Source of the DNA: Paraphaeosphaeria minitans
Lineage: Eukaryota > Ascomycota > Dothideomycetes > Pleosporales > Didymosphaeriaceae
DNA length: 64,000 nucleotides
Direction: 5' to 3'
NCBI GenBank assembly: GCA_015832175.1
Contig: WJXW01000013.1
Span: 124,001 to 188,000, forward strand
Of the stretch, positions 49,053 through 59,215 are shown piece after piece. The stretch's first letter is position 1. Every line of letters starts with the position of its first letter. The position numbers were made by a program, and so were the translations under genes. The notes below the pieces were generated by a model. It had not been told where the DNA came from. It did no database searches and was given only the letters and a program-made list of their open reading frames with translations.

Positions 49053-49416
49053 CTAACCCTACCTTAGAGGTACTGTTTTGGCATATAGTATCGCTCACTA
49101 CATCGCAAACCGCGCAACATGACTCTTCTCTGCAAAGATATGTGGTGATATCTCGCCTGTCCACGATACACTGAGGAGATTTACAGCAAAGTCCTAACGG
49201 GGAACGTAAGACCAGAAGGGTTGGTCTACTTGCCGCGATAGAGATAAGATAAGGAGTGTTTTCCTTTGCCGCCAGTAGGCCGTGTACATAGAGGTTGGAG
49301 CATAAGCGAAAACAGACAGCAGCGATTATTACACATGTACATATGCCGTGGTTCCGACGCAAATAGCCACGCGGGATATCATACAAACGTCTCATCCGTA
49401 CCGCGCATTACAGTTA
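49053..49416. other. 3' flank of the KHE1-like gene
   Basis: Normal composition. Open frames on both strands here (49395-49030 minus, 49266-49508 plus) lack domain signals or supporting context. It probably contains the 3' UTR of the minus-strand gene ending at 49417. Confidence 0.4.
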
Positions 49417-50510
49417 TCATGCCTTCTCGTCCTTGGCAGGCCTCTCATGCGACATCTTCTCCGCGGCTTCGTGGATACGCTTCTCGGCTTCTTCCAGTGG
49501 CTGCGTAACGTGCTTAGGCAGCACGTCCTTGGCCGTCTGGCCCGGCTCTGCCGTCGCCTTCTCCAGCTCGAGCCTCTCTTGTACAAGTTTGTCTTTTGCC
49601 TCAATGGATTGCTCGACCTGGTCGACCGCGCGCTCAATCTCGACTTCCATGTCGGGCAGATGGAACTGCTCGGCAATGAGTTTGCCGTTCCAGCGCTGCA
49701 GCACCATGACGTCTTCCTGCCCACCGTTGGTAAGCGACTCGACCACGTTTGCGACGTTCTCCGACTGCTCTTTGTTGGGCGTGGGCGCGGCGCGCGAGAT
49801 GTGGCGGGTCGGGTACATGAGGCCGGCGGTATAGGCTTCATCGAGCTGGGTGGAGGGGTTTGGCGTCGGTAGGTTGTGCTGTAGGAGGAATTCGAGGTGT
49901 TTTGAGCCGGCGAGGGCTTTCCAGTACGAGTAGGCGCGGTAGACCAGGTAGAAGAAGGGCAGGTTGGGGATGCTGGTGCGATTAGCATGAAGAGACTCTT
50001 TGTAGACAGAGTCGCTCTGAACAGTGGTAGCAAGGCAAGTCTTCAGAGGTGGCGGACGACATACATGGGAATCAGCACAAAGGGCACGGTCAAGGGCATA
50101 GCGACGATGCTCCACAGCATCTTGCTCCGGTACATGGCCTGCTTTTCGAGGGCCAGCTGCTTGAGGATCTCGGGCACACGCTCTTTGTGCAAGTATCGGC
50201 CGGGATATATGACCTGCCACTTCTCGGTGCCCTCGGTGATGGCGAGCTTGCGGCGCGGCGTCAGGGCGGGCAGCGTCTTGAGTCCCCATTCTTCAAAGGG
50301 GATCCGGTTGAGGGCCTGGTTGCCCATGTGAGCGACGCGCTTCTTCCAGTTCAGCGGCGCCTTCGCGTCCGACTCCCAGGCGACCCATGTCTCGCTGGCC
50401 TTGGTGGTGAGCTTGTCGAGGTACCCGCGCTCGGTGGCGGCCTTTTCGTGGAGCTTCTCGCAGTAGATGAGGGCGCGGCGCGTGGATACGGGGAGCAGGA
50501 ACAGGCGCAT
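49417..50510 (-). CDS. Mitochondrial K+/H+ exchange-related protein (Mit_KHE1 family)
   Basis: The family (yeast YDL183C) is mitochondrial inner-membrane and linked to K+/H+ exchange; mechanism is not well defined. Two exons: 50510-50065 and 49972-49417. The 92-nt intron (50064-49973) has donor GTATGT, a GCTAAT branch-like site and acceptor CAG, and restores the frame (phase 2) to 333 residues, close to yeast length (about 320). The start M-R-L-F-L-L-P-V-S-T-R-R is the usual family N terminus. A hydrophobic stretch spans about residues 131-161; the intron falls inside it and the join gives V-L-I-P-I-I-P-N-L-P-F-F-Y. Next comes Y-R-A-Y-S-Y-W-K-A and an acidic, helical C-terminal tail. It diverges from the SRF1-like gene. 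Family call rests on recalled motifs. Confidence 0.87.
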
Positions 50511-50759
50511 GGCGACGGGTCAGAATGATTTGGCGGTTGGGTTAGTCAGCGCGCAATGGCGCAGATGCGAAGCTTTTTGTTAGATGGGCGAGACGTGAAA
50601 CATGGGGTGGGACCTGGTGGGAGTGGCGGGGCGCATACCTAGGCATGCAGGCTAGCGGAGGCGTGAAGGACATGGAATTGGTGGCGGTGCGGGGACGTCA
50701 TGGCGCGCTGTGCAGGCAGACAGGGTAGGTAGCCGAGCAGGGTAGCGGGAGAGCAGTAT
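50511..50759. promoter_or_regulatory. Upstream region of the KHE1-like gene
   Basis: Non-repetitive sequence between the minus-strand start and the minisatellite; presumably carries its promoter. No clear TATA box was seen. Confidence 0.4.
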
Positions 50760-51580
50760 AGCGGCTAGGCAGGCGGGAAAGTGGGCAGCCAGGTGGGCAG
50801 CTAGGCACTGGGCAGGTAGCCAGGCGACGGCAGGTAGGCAGGTAGCTAAAAGAGCAGCCAGGCCAAGCAGGATGGGCAGGCTATGCAGGTGGGCAGGCAG
50901 GCAAGGGGCAGGTAGCCAGGAGAGCAGCCAGGCCAGGCAGGTGGGCAGCCAGGTGGGCAGCCAGGCACTGGGCAGGTAGCCAGGCGACGGCAGGTGGGCA
51001 GGTAGCTAAAAGAGCAGCCAGGCCAAGCAGGATGGGCAGGCTATGCAGGTGGGCAGGCAGGCAAGGGGCAGGTAGCCAGGCGAGCAGCCAGGCCAGGCAG
51101 GTGGGCAGCCAGGTGGGCAGCCAGGCACTGGGCAGGTAGCCAGGCGACGGCAGGTGGGCAGGTAGCTAAAAGAGCAGCTAGGCCAAGCAGGATGGGCAGG
51201 CTAGGCAGGTAGGCAGGCAGGCAAGAGCCAGGTAGCCAGGCAGGCAAGGGGCAGGTAGCCAGGCGAGCAGCCAGGCCAGGCAGGTGGGCAGCCAGGTGGG
51301 CAGCCAGGCACTGGGCAGGTAGCCAGGCGACGGCAGGTGGGCAGGTAGCTAAAAGAGCAGCTAGGCCAAGCAGGATAGGCAGGCTAGGCAGGTAGGCAGA
51401 AGAGTAGCCAGGTAGGCAGGTAGGCACTAGGCAGGTAGCCAGGCGACGGCAGGCAGGTGGGCAGGCAGGCAGGGGCAGTTAGCCAGGCCAGGCAGTGCAG
51501 GACGGGTACCAAGGTAGGAGGGTAGCCAGCCAGCCAGCCAGCCAGCCAGGGTAGGAGGGTAGCCACCCAGCCAGCCAGGC
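50760..51580. repeat. GC-rich minisatellite, 160-bp higher-order period
   Basis: Short units such as CAGGTGGGCAGC, GGCAGGTAGC and CCAGGC are arranged in a higher-order repeat. The marker GGTAGCTAAAAGAGCAG recurs at 50841, 51001, 51161 and 51344 (160, 160, 183 bp apart). The plus strand is G-rich with many GGG/GGCAGG runs. Long minus-strand open frames across it (Leu/Pro/Ala/Trp-rich) are translated repeat. It fills the shared upstream region of two divergent genes. Confidence 0.93.
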
Positions 51581-51819
51581 CAAGGGTGCCGTGGGTCGGG
51601 GATCTGCAGCTAATCTCGCCAACGATGCGCCTGTTTCTGCCTTCACCACCAGGAAGCAGTCCGGTCCCGTGTCCACACGCTCGCTATAGCCTGCGCCAGA
51701 CAAAGGCCCAGCCACCGCCAGCACCCGCACCCGCACCAGCAATTCCGGCCGCCTCCCCCGAGCATGTCGTCGCGCACCGACTGCTGCTTCGTGCCCACGT
51801 AATCGCCCGTTGCGGTGTC

Positions 51820-51945
51820 CAGAGGCAGAGGCACAGGACGAACACAGCCACAGGCACAGACAGAGCCACAGACAGAGCCATACCCATAAACACAACCACA
51901 ACCACAGACACAAGCACAGGCACAGGCACCCAGGCGCCCGGCCTC
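51820..51945 (+). repeat. CACAGR/ACACA microsatellite
   Basis: Imperfect CACAGN and CACAAC hexamers fill this stretch. If translation began at 51810 it would encode a His/Gln/Thr/Lys-rich leader, but it more likely lies in the 5' UTR of the SRF1-like gene. Confidence 0.75.
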
Positions 51946-51974
51946 CGAATTTCAGCGGAGCCACGGCCTCAAAC

Positions 51975-53315
51975 ATGACCAGCGACCCCATGGTCGAGGC
52001 CCGCAATGGCTCGTCGCCGCCGCCGCCGCCACAGGGCCGCCTCACCACCCCTTCCACCACAACAAACCGCTTCCAGCCCTCCCCGATCCCTCACACCCCC
52101 TCGAGCCCGACCTTGAGCCTTCAGCGCCCGCTCTCGGCCACCACCGCCTCCACCAGCCACGACCGCTACCCGCGCGACCAGACCGACGGGGCCAACAACG
52201 TGCCCAAGTCGCACCGCCAGTCGGTGTCGTCGAACCCGCACACGCTGGCGTCGTCGCGCTCCAAGGACACCCAGGCGGCCGACGACAAACACCTCCGCAT
52301 CGCCCGCACCCTCCCGCCCTGGGTTCAATCCGCCGACGATGACGACGACGACGACTACAACCATGAACATGACCATGCCGACCATGCCGACCACGCCGCG
52401 TCGCTGCTGCTGCTGCCGCGCACGCCCACGTCGGTCCGCCCGGCCTCGCACAACTACCTCCCCACCCCCAAGTCGCATGTTCCTGGCCGCCGCTTCGACC
52501 ACGCCCGCGAGCATGCGCCCGTCACCCCCAAGACGCCCCTCGCCGAGCAGGCCTCCAAGTGGCAGCAGTTCGCAAAGGCCTCGGACCTGGACCGCCCCCC
52601 CTCCTCGCGCGGCCAGATTGTCGACGACGACTGGATGAAGGAGAACATGCCCGATCTCGAGGCCGAGTGGCAGCCCATGGACCACGACGAGAAGGAGCCG
52701 CTCAAGGGCTTCTTCCTCTTCAGCTCCGCCAAGCGCGCCCGCTTCCGCAGGCTCCTCATGAACCACCCCATGGTCCCGCTGGTCGTGCGCCTGATCGTGC
52801 TTTCCTTCTCCGTCCTGGCTCTTGCCCTGGCCGGCTCCATCTTCCACCGTTCCGACAACCGCTCGTGCACAAACAACTCGTCTACCTGGATGGCCGTGAT
52901 TGTCGACGTCGTGGCCATTGTCTACACCATCTACATCACCTACGACGAATACACCTCCAAACCCCTGGGCCTGCGCTCCCACTACGCCAAGATGCGCCTT
53001 GTCTTCCTTGATCTCGCCTTCATTGTCTTCGACTCGGCGAACCTGAGTTTGGCTTTCCAGGCCTTGACCGACAGCCGCTGGGCGTGCCAGGACGGCACCG
53101 ATCTGACCGATCCGCTCAATGGCGGGCCCGGCTGCCCCTACGTGAAGAGCATATGTACCCGCCAGAAGGCGCTGACAGCTACGTTGCTGATTGCTCTCAT
53201 TGCCTGGCTGACTACCTTTGCCATCAGCACAATGAGGTGCGCCCTTCCATTTCCGTTTCAACTCCATCGCCCTTGCTGACAAGACTCTAGGCTTATCGAG
53301 CGCGTAGCGAGGTAA
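51975..53315 (+). CDS. Regulator of phospholipase D, SRF1-like membrane protein
   Basis: Yeast Srf1 (about 437 residues) regulates the phospholipase D Spo14; the same role is inferred. Exons 51975-53236 and 53291-53315; the 54-nt intron (GTGCGC donor, GCTGAC branch-like site, CTCTAG acceptor) replaces a read-through tail with L-I-E-R-V-A-R then TAA, giving 428 residues. Residues 1-240 are Pro/Ser/Thr-rich and disordered-looking, with an Asp run near 121-127. Four membrane segments follow at about 266-290, 303-323, 340-362 and 397-419. Conserved-looking pieces: N-H-P-M-V-P-L-V-V-R-L, Y-I-T-Y-D-E-Y-T-S-K-P-L-G-L-R, F-D-S-A-N-L-S-L-A-F. I chose the ATG at 51975 because the upstream ATG (51810) adds only repeat-encoded His-rich sequence. 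Confidence 0.85.
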
Positions 53316-53631
53316 CATGTAGCGTACACGGCTCTACTTTCTTGCTCTACCTACTTATTTTGTATCATCATCCTACACACCGGTCCGACCCGTTTTCCTT
53401 ATAGTGCTCGCGTGCTGCATAGCAAGGCGTTGTTGGTCGTTCTCACACGAATCACGTGATCTGTTTTGTCCATCTGTTGTTCCTTTTTCCCATAAGCACC
53501 ATCGAGGCCAACGATGCCTTACCTAAATAGATAATACCCCGAGAAAGAAGAATAGAGCATACCTGCCCGTAAACAGGTATTCATTCAACTACAGCGCTCC
53601 CTTGTAAGATTGTCTTTCAGCAACGCCATCG
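53316..53631. other. Convergent intergenic spacer
   Basis: Separates the 3' ends of the SRF1-like (plus) and TatD-like (minus) genes and should hold both 3' UTRs. No gene or repeat was seen. Contains one CACGTGAT motif near 53453. Confidence 0.5.
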
Positions 53632-54861
53632 CTATTGCATCCACCCCTCCCCAAACACAAACCTTTTCCAGTTGTCCCCGAGTCGCCTCACGCCTTCTTC
53701 CAGGCCCCAGCCTTTAATCGCGCAAATCCGCCTCACGATATTCTCCAGTCTTTTATCCATCTCCGCACCCGCAGTGTGCAAGTCGCTCTCCACGAGCAGC
53801 ATGTCATCCGGCACCGTCTTGATGATCGTGGCGAAGGCCTCGGGCGCCTCGCCCTCAAGATCGTTGCCAAGGTTGATCGCGGTGGAGAAGGAGGCAAAGA
53901 AGGAGACAGGGTTGGACGGGGAGAGGTACTGCGTGAATGCGTCGGGGGACCCGGAGTAGGAGTGCAGGCATATCCGGGGCGGGTAGGGCTTCGGCTTGTC
54001 GTTATGCACCGATTGTGAGGAAAGGTGGGAGGTGACGCCAAGATCATCGGTGCCGCGCTTCTTCCGCTCGCGTTTGGAGAGCACTGGGAGCTGATGATCT
54101 TGCCACAGTTCTTTGATGGTGGAGAAGACAAGGCCGTGGGCTTGCACCCCGTGCACGCTTACGCCACGGTCCAGCTCCGCCGCGAGCTGTAACTGGCGCT
54201 TGAAAATCTCTTTTTGGTGCGCGGGCGCGCAGCGGAATGGGGTCAGGGGTCTGCCTTCCCGGCCTCCGGGTGTGAGACTGTCGTCTTCTCTGTCTCCTTT
54301 GTACACCTCGGGGATGCGGAAAGAGCGGTCCAGCCCGATTTCGCCGACCAGTGCGAGCGGGTACTTTTCCAGGTTTTTGCGGGTTTGCGAGAAGAAGATG
54401 GAGAAGGATGTGGGGTCGGGCAGGGAGAGATACATCTTTCTCTCGTCTTGAGTTGGCTCCTCTCGTCTCGGTACCAGGACGTTTTGGTAGTGCTTTATCT
54501 TCGCTTCGCCTGTCAGCACCTTTTCTTCTGCCTCGCCTCGCCCTTCTCCTGCTCCTTCTCCGGATGGATCGGCGGAGGGGGCGTCGAGGTACATGGTGTG
54601 CGCGAACCAGGGATGCCACCCGAAACATGGGATCATGCACTCTTCGCGTTTCCAGTCTTCGTAGTTTTTAGTGGCGACGCCGTGCTGGTCTGCGACGCGG
54701 GCTACCAGGTGCTGGTCTTGTGCGCGAGTCGACATCACCGTGAGGCAGCGGGCTTTCATGGTGGGGAGGGAGGAGATGCTGGACATTATGTCGGTGGGGT
54801 GGCAGTGCGCGTCGAAGACGCCGAGGTGCCAAGGGAAGTCATCTTTGGAAGAGCTTGACAT
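53632..54861 (-). CDS. TatD-family metal-dependent hydrolase (scn1-like)
   Basis: A single exon of 409 residues. TatD enzymes are TIM-barrel metal-dependent nucleases/hydrolases; in fungi the closest type is the Cut9-interacting protein Scn1. Metal-binding and signature residues seen: H19-x-H21 in F-D-A-H-C-H-P-T-D; W-H-P-W near 82-85; Glu174 in V-G-E-I-G-L-D; His237 in S-V-H-G-V-Q-A-H; His300 in C-L-H-S-Y-S-G; Asp360 in V-E-S-D-L-H. An acidic insert at about 93-118 and a Lys/Arg-rich insert at about 260-292 make it longer than bacterial TatD (about 260 residues), as usual in ascomycete Scn1-like proteins. All key residues are present, so it is likely active. Confidence 0.9.
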   Translation of the reverse strand: MSSSSKDDFPWHLGVFDAHCHPTDIMSSISSLPTMKARCLTVMSTRAQDQHLVARVADQHGVATKNYEDWKREECMIPCFGWHPWFAHTMYLDAPSADPSGEGAGEGRGEAEEKVLTGEAKIKHYQNVLVPRREEPTQDERKMYLSLPDPTSFSIFFSQTRKNLEKYPLALVGEIGLDRSFRIPEVYKGDREDDSLTPGGREGRPLTPFRCAPAHQKEIFKRQLQLAAELDRGVSVHGVQAHGLVFSTIKELWQDHQLPVLSKRERKKRGTDDLGVTSHLSSQSVHNDKPKPYPPRICLHSYSGSPDAFTQYLSPSNPVSFFASFSTAINLGNDLEGEAPEAFATIIKTVPDDMLLVESDLHTAGAEMDKRLENIVRRICAIKGWGLEEGVRRLGDNWKRFVFGEGWMQ

Positions 54862-55874
54862 TGGGTCTGGTGTTGGTGTTGAGATTGTAGGTGAAGAGGT
54901 TGGCGTTGGTGGGTTGCAGGAAATCTAAGTTGATCATGTGTGAGAGGCGATGTGCCGAATGAGACCGCGAAGATTGTACAACGACGACACTTAACAGTCT
55001 CCAGATGCGATTAATTTTCGATTTGCGTATGCCATTGTGGTCCAGACGATGTTGACGACAGAATAAGCGTGACGTCGTGGTGCGTTCTTGTCTGTGGGCA
55101 CCGCACGCTAGGTACGGTAGGTAGTCCTCCCCAGGCCAGTCTAAAATATGCCCTCCTGGGTTGCTTTCAGAATTCTCCGACCTTGGCAGCCTCTGCGACC
55201 AAAATCTCGACGCATCAGCATCGTGGTGACCAAGATCTTGGTCAGCTATTCGAATAGCACTACTCATGCTTTGAATACACAGCTTGCGTGGGATACCTCA
55301 GCAGGTTCCTACTCTCACCTCTTGTCAGGTGGAGTTCCTGAAGTCGCAACCCATCGGACTTTGCCAGTCGATATCATCCATCTTGGCAATCCACGCAACA
55401 CCACTTCAGAGCAACTCCAAATTGTGAACCCATCCACGCCTGTCACTCTTTTATCGTACTGCGCGAACTTGGACTTGACATCTCGATGCTACCTAAGTTT
55501 AGACGGGAGCCTCTCTGAAGTCCGTCACGCTCTCAAGGCGCAGGAGGCGTACCATGGTACCATTGCTTCTGCTGACATAGATGTCGCGACATATATTCAC
55601 ACCGCTTGCATTGCATCTGGGTGAGTCCGAGCACGGCGTGGGAGCCGAGTGGCATGCGTCTCGAGTATTTCGCACGTTACCCTACTTGGCATGCGAGTAG
55701 TAGACTTCTCTCGTCCGCACGATCCAGAGAACTCCATATAAGTACGTCCAATTTACACTATTACTTGCCGCACGTGCACTTGGAAGTCTCTCCGTCAATC
55801 CTCTTTCACCTCATTGACCCCTGTCTCTTTTCTTCATCTTATATCCCACATCACTAGAACCCCTAAAATCACCA
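54862..55874. other. Divergent upstream region with one uncertain ORF
   Basis: Lies between the TatD-like gene (minus) and the SDR relic (plus). A plus-strand frame at 55148-55624 (158 codons) and an overlapping minus-strand frame at 55267-54839 are open, but neither shows a recognised domain, membrane segment or signal peptide. I do not call either as a gene. A TATA-like CATATAAGTA occurs at 55735-55744, about 130 bp before the SDR start. Confidence 0.4.
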
Positions 55875-56660
55875 ATGCATGGTCCCCTCCAAAACAACGT
55901 CGCCATCGTCACCGGTTCGGCTTCGGGCATCAACCGTGCCATCGCCCTCCTATACGCCGCCGAAGGCGCAGTCGTCGTCAACGACCTGAAAGAGTCCTCT
56001 CGTCTCGCCGACGCTGAAGGCACAGATGGGCGCTTAACGACTGTGCAAGAGATACAGAAATCTGGAGGTCGCGCCGTCTTCGTGAGAGCCAAAATCGTCG
56101 TTTCCGCCGATGTCGAGGCCCTTTTAGAGGTCGTAAGCCTGTTTGCAGGCTGGATATCATGGTGAACAATGCGGGGACGGGCGATAACGGAATAAGATTT
56201 ACGAAGCTCAGCAGGAAAAGATCCTGAATGTCAATCTAAAGGGCGTGTTTTAGGGGAGGGGGTATGTGAGTAGGCAGATGGTGGGGCAACAGGCAGGCAC
56301 ATCCGGAGATAAGGGGTGGATTGTCAATATCGCGAGTATTCGGGGGCTTGCGGGGCAGTCCAACTACATTATGTTGGAACTTTCGGGGTGAGAGGGCGTG
56401 CTATTTCGATAAAGCAGGCTACACGGTTGCAAAATATGGCGTTATAGGTCTGGCGAACACGGGGGCTCTGGATTGTGCGCCGCGTCGCATTCATGTTGAC
56501 GCGCTATGTCCTGGCTGCAAGGCATCAACTCCTTCACATCTCATCTTGAGGGTTCTAACACTGCAGTCACCAATTCGGCATGACGGATTATGCGTTCTCG
56601 GATAAGGCGCCGAAGTCCCATCTACTTGAGAGGCATCCGTTCCGCGGAAAGGGCGAGGGC
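55875..56660 (+). pseudogene. Short-chain dehydrogenase/reductase pseudogene
   Basis: The Rossmann N terminus is clear from ATG 55875: V-A-I-V-T-G-S-A-S-G-I-N-R-A-I-A (T-G-x3-G-x-G type; the last Gly is Asn-Arg here). A one-base loss near 56146 shifts the frame, and D-I-M-V-N-N-A-G follows at about 56155. A further shift and an in-frame TAG (about 56250, in V-N-L-K-G-V-F) interrupt it. I-V-N-I-A-S-I-R-G-L-A-G lies near 56322-56357. After an insert with stops, the catalytic-type Y-T-V-A-K and L-D-C-A-P-R-R-I-H-V remain at about 56420-56505. H-P-F-R-G near 56632 marks the C-terminal end. Intron explanations fail: too short, no frame restoration. The gene converges on the F-box gene. Confidence 0.82.
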
Positions 56661-56668
56661 AAAGTACT

Positions 56669-57925
56669 TCAACCCTCCACAATCTTGAAATCTGGCACAC
56701 TCCTCCCCGCTGGGAACCAGTACTCACTGTTCCTCTTTGCTGCCCCAAGATTCGCGACCTCCCTCCGCACAAGCCACTCCCAGTACTTATTCGCATGCAG
56801 CAGATCCGCGCCAAAACAATGCCAGCTCACTATCCTCAGCGCACCATCATTCTCCATCCCAACTTTGAACTTTGTCACGCACCCGCGACATTTCCACACC
56901 ACCTCCTCGCCCGCCTCCGCGGCATCCATCTGCTTCTGCTCCAGGGGCGTAGCATTGCGGAATGTGGCGGGCTTTGGCGCACTACTGCATTGTTGTGCCG
57001 GGAATGCTGAGGCGATGGCATGCGTGAGGAACGGGGTGTTCTTCCCGTCGGATGTTTTGCCGACATACTGGCCCTTCTCAGCCTCAGCTGTTGTTGTCGA
57101 TAGGTGTGCGCATAGTCTCACCGGCAGCGCCAGGATGGCTGCGAGCTTCAGCGGTGCACGGGATGGGGCGCGAAAGACGTGCGTGTGTTGCAGGACGAGG
57201 CGGCGGTCGATCCAGTCCGCAGAAGATGAAAGATCGTAGGTGAAGGCCGGATTCTTCGACGTCGCATAGTTTCCAGAGAGAAGTTGGGCTGCTGCGGGAT
57301 CGGCATCCCGCTTGTTGAAAACTTCCTGGATGTGCGCGTGGAGAAGGCTGTACCCACAATCCTTCTCTTCATCTCGCACCTGCGGAACGTATTCCACGGC
57401 CGCCCACTGGCTAAAGCATGTCTTGGTCAGCTTCGTCACGCGATGCGTGCGCGGAGGCTTCAGCGGCGGATGCAGCGTGTTGCAATAGACGCAGAATGTC
57501 AGATCTGGAGGGTCGTCCCGGATGAGGCATTGCATGAGATGTCTGCGGCAGTAATACCGGTGTTTGCGGATCTCTGGGTGTCGCCAGCATTCTGCACCAG
57601 TGTACTGCAGGGCAAGCTTACAGGATAGACTGAGGCAGATGAGGGCTTCTGGGGGAAGGAAGGTGGTGATGTGGGTGAAGAGCTCGATGGGGATGCCGAG
57701 AAGTTTGGAGTGACAAGCATTCGGGTCGGTTGAGGATTGCTTGTAATAATCTTTCAGAGCCAGGGCGAGCGAAAGGCCTTTTTTCGTCGTGGGGGCCTTG
57801 CGTGTAGGATTTGTCTGGGATTGTGGTTTTGTTAGCCCTAAGGCCTCCTTGCGAGTCGGTCGTCCACGTGTTATTGCTGCACGAGTGCTACGTCGCGTCG
57901 AGGGTTCGCCGTTTCTGGTCTTCAT
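56669..57925 (-). CDS. F-box domain protein
   Basis: A single exon of 418 residues. F-box proteins usually recruit substrates to SCF ubiquitin ligases through Skp1; the substrate here is unknown. The F-box is at about residues 74-113 (L-L-G-I-P-I-E-L-F-T-H-I-T-T-F-L then L-S-L-S-C-K). A basic, Arg/Lys/Thr-rich N terminus precedes it. A Cys-containing segment follows (C-V-Y-C at 145-148). The C terminus has W-K-C-R-G-C (344-349) and an aromatic tail (W-H-C-F-G, Y-W-E-W-L), a pattern I associate with lineage-specific ascomycete F-box families. No repeat domain (WD40, LRR) was seen. The frame is intact. Its 3' end lies within a few bases of the SDR relic. Confidence 0.8.
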   Translation of the reverse strand: MKTRNGEPSTRRSTRAAITRGRPTRKEALGLTKPQSQTNPTRKAPTTKKGLSLALALKDYYKQSSTDPNACHSKLLGIPIELFTHITTFLPPEALICLSLSCKLALQYTGAECWRHPEIRKHRYYCRRHLMQCLIRDDPPDLTFCVYCNTLHPPLKPPRTHRVTKLTKTCFSQWAAVEYVPQVRDEEKDCGYSLLHAHIQEVFNKRDADPAAAQLLSGNYATSKNPAFTYDLSSSADWIDRRLVLQHTHVFRAPSRAPLKLAAILALPVRLCAHLSTTTAEAEKGQYVGKTSDGKNTPFLTHAIASAFPAQQCSSAPKPATFRNATPLEQKQMDAAEAGEEVVWKCRGCVTKFKVGMENDGALRIVSWHCFGADLLHANKYWEWLVRREVANLGAAKRNSEYWFPAGRSVPDFKIVEG

Positions 57926-59102
57926 TTTTTTCAGTTGCAGTTCCTCAAATTCTCACACTTGGGGAACTGTGGCCGAATATAATGTAACGTGAATTCAGGC
58001 AACACTGCGTTAGCGCCGGGCTAATTCTTTAGGTTGATGGATACCGGCGCTAGCACGAATGTAATTACAGCCGCAATAATTAACACTATTAGAAACCTAG
58101 TTCTCACATAAGCAGGTTGTATCTATTTCCCAGCACGTCCACAGTATTACATATTCAAGACTTGTAGAAACAAGGTCCCAGAGGTATATAGATTATCTAT
58201 CGCGTACGTGCGATAGAGTTCTCTTTTGCACCTGCACCTGCACGCAACAAGACTCTATGTAATGGGCCAGATGCTCAAGGAGCCACGTTGCCAGATAAGA
58301 ATACTTATGAATCCATAAGGAGCAGAAGGTAAGCTTCTGCTACCAAACTTACATATTGGGGGCCGGAAGATGGGATCCGAGGACCAAGTATGCAGGCTGA
58401 GGAAACTTCCAGGGCGCAGACCATAACACTCTATGTACCTTCAACATGATCTTATGTTATGTTGTTGTTTAGGGAACTACAAGTCCACGCGACATAGGCT
58501 CGCAAAGGTACGGTTTTGGTTAGTCGCCTGGGTTTGGTAGTCGTGTAGAAAGAAAACAGCCATGTAGGGAAAAGCATTACGGTAAGCTACTAGAGCGTTG
58601 GTCCACTGTCTTTAGAGATGTTGAGATGTTGACTCATACCAACATATTCTTTAGACTTTCCGAGAGCGGTGAAAGAAGACCCAAGCCATGAATCATAGAT
58701 GCAGAGGTTTCCTGGAGAGATCGACATATAGATGTTTGCATGTTTCTCACACTAAAAGCAGAAAGGTTCCCAAGCCATCACACGTGATCTTGGCCTCTTG
58801 AAGCACGGCTTCACGCAACACCATGCTACTTGAAGTGGCAAAGTTTTGACCTTTCCAGAACAGTTGCAACTTATAAGTCGAGGTGCTGTGTTTTTAAGAG
58901 AGGCCGGAAGACCTAATCATCGCAAACCTCTTTCTAGGATTTTTTTTCGAAACCAGGAAAGCCAAGGCCAAACCATAAGAGTGAGTTCCCCATATTTTAA
59001 TACACGTTATAGAATAAAACCACGTGTATTAAGTGTGGGGATCTTAAGCCATAGTAAAGAGGAACAGAGCCCTAAGCCAAGATTTTAGTGGTTTAATGTT
59101 CG
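57926..59102. other. Right flank of the gene island, no gene supported
   Basis: Normal composition to about 59100. A plus-strand frame at 58846-59088 (80 codons, basic, no domain) is open but unsupported. A hairpin-like CTATCGC-GTACGT-GCGATAG lies at about 58196-58215. Confidence 0.45.
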
Positions 59103-59215
59103 AGAGACGTCTTCGTCTAAAGATATAATCCCTTATTGTTATATTTTTGGCTGCAGAAGCATAGCAGAGTCCTAAGCTATAAGTTTCTGCTCGGCCGCTT
59201 TAAAAAGACGTCTCT
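59103..59215. repeat. Short inverted repeat pair
   Basis: AGAGACGTCTT (59103-59113) and its reverse complement AAGACGTCTCT (59205-59215) bound about 90 bp of AT-rich sequence. This could be a miniature inverted-repeat element or chance, since the core AGACGTCT is self-complementary. No TSD was found. Confidence 0.35.

Noticed and set aside
49266..50528. Plus-strand ORFs opposite the KHE1-like gene
   Set aside because: Shadows; the minus-strand two-exon model restores a full family-length protein.
51041..51566. Leu/Pro/Ala/Trp-rich proteins on the minus strand
   Set aside because: They are the translated GC minisatellite; the period follows the DNA repeat, with no coding signal.
51969..53318. 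449-codon minus-strand ORF opposite the SRF1-like gene
   Set aside because: High GC with biased third positions keeps the antisense frame open. The plus strand has family motifs, membrane segments and a clean intron.
53635..54928. Several long plus-strand ORFs opposite the TatD-like gene
   Set aside because: Shadows; all TatD metal ligands lie on the minus strand in one uninterrupted frame.
54839..55624. Overlapping ORFs upstream of the TatD-like gene as real genes
   Set aside because: No domain, no conserved motif recognised, overlapping on opposite strands; kept only as an uncertain region.
56093..56165. Intron in the SDR relic to explain the frame break
   Set aside because: The only GT...AG at the right place is about 16 nt, too short to splice, and a single-base loss explains the shift better.
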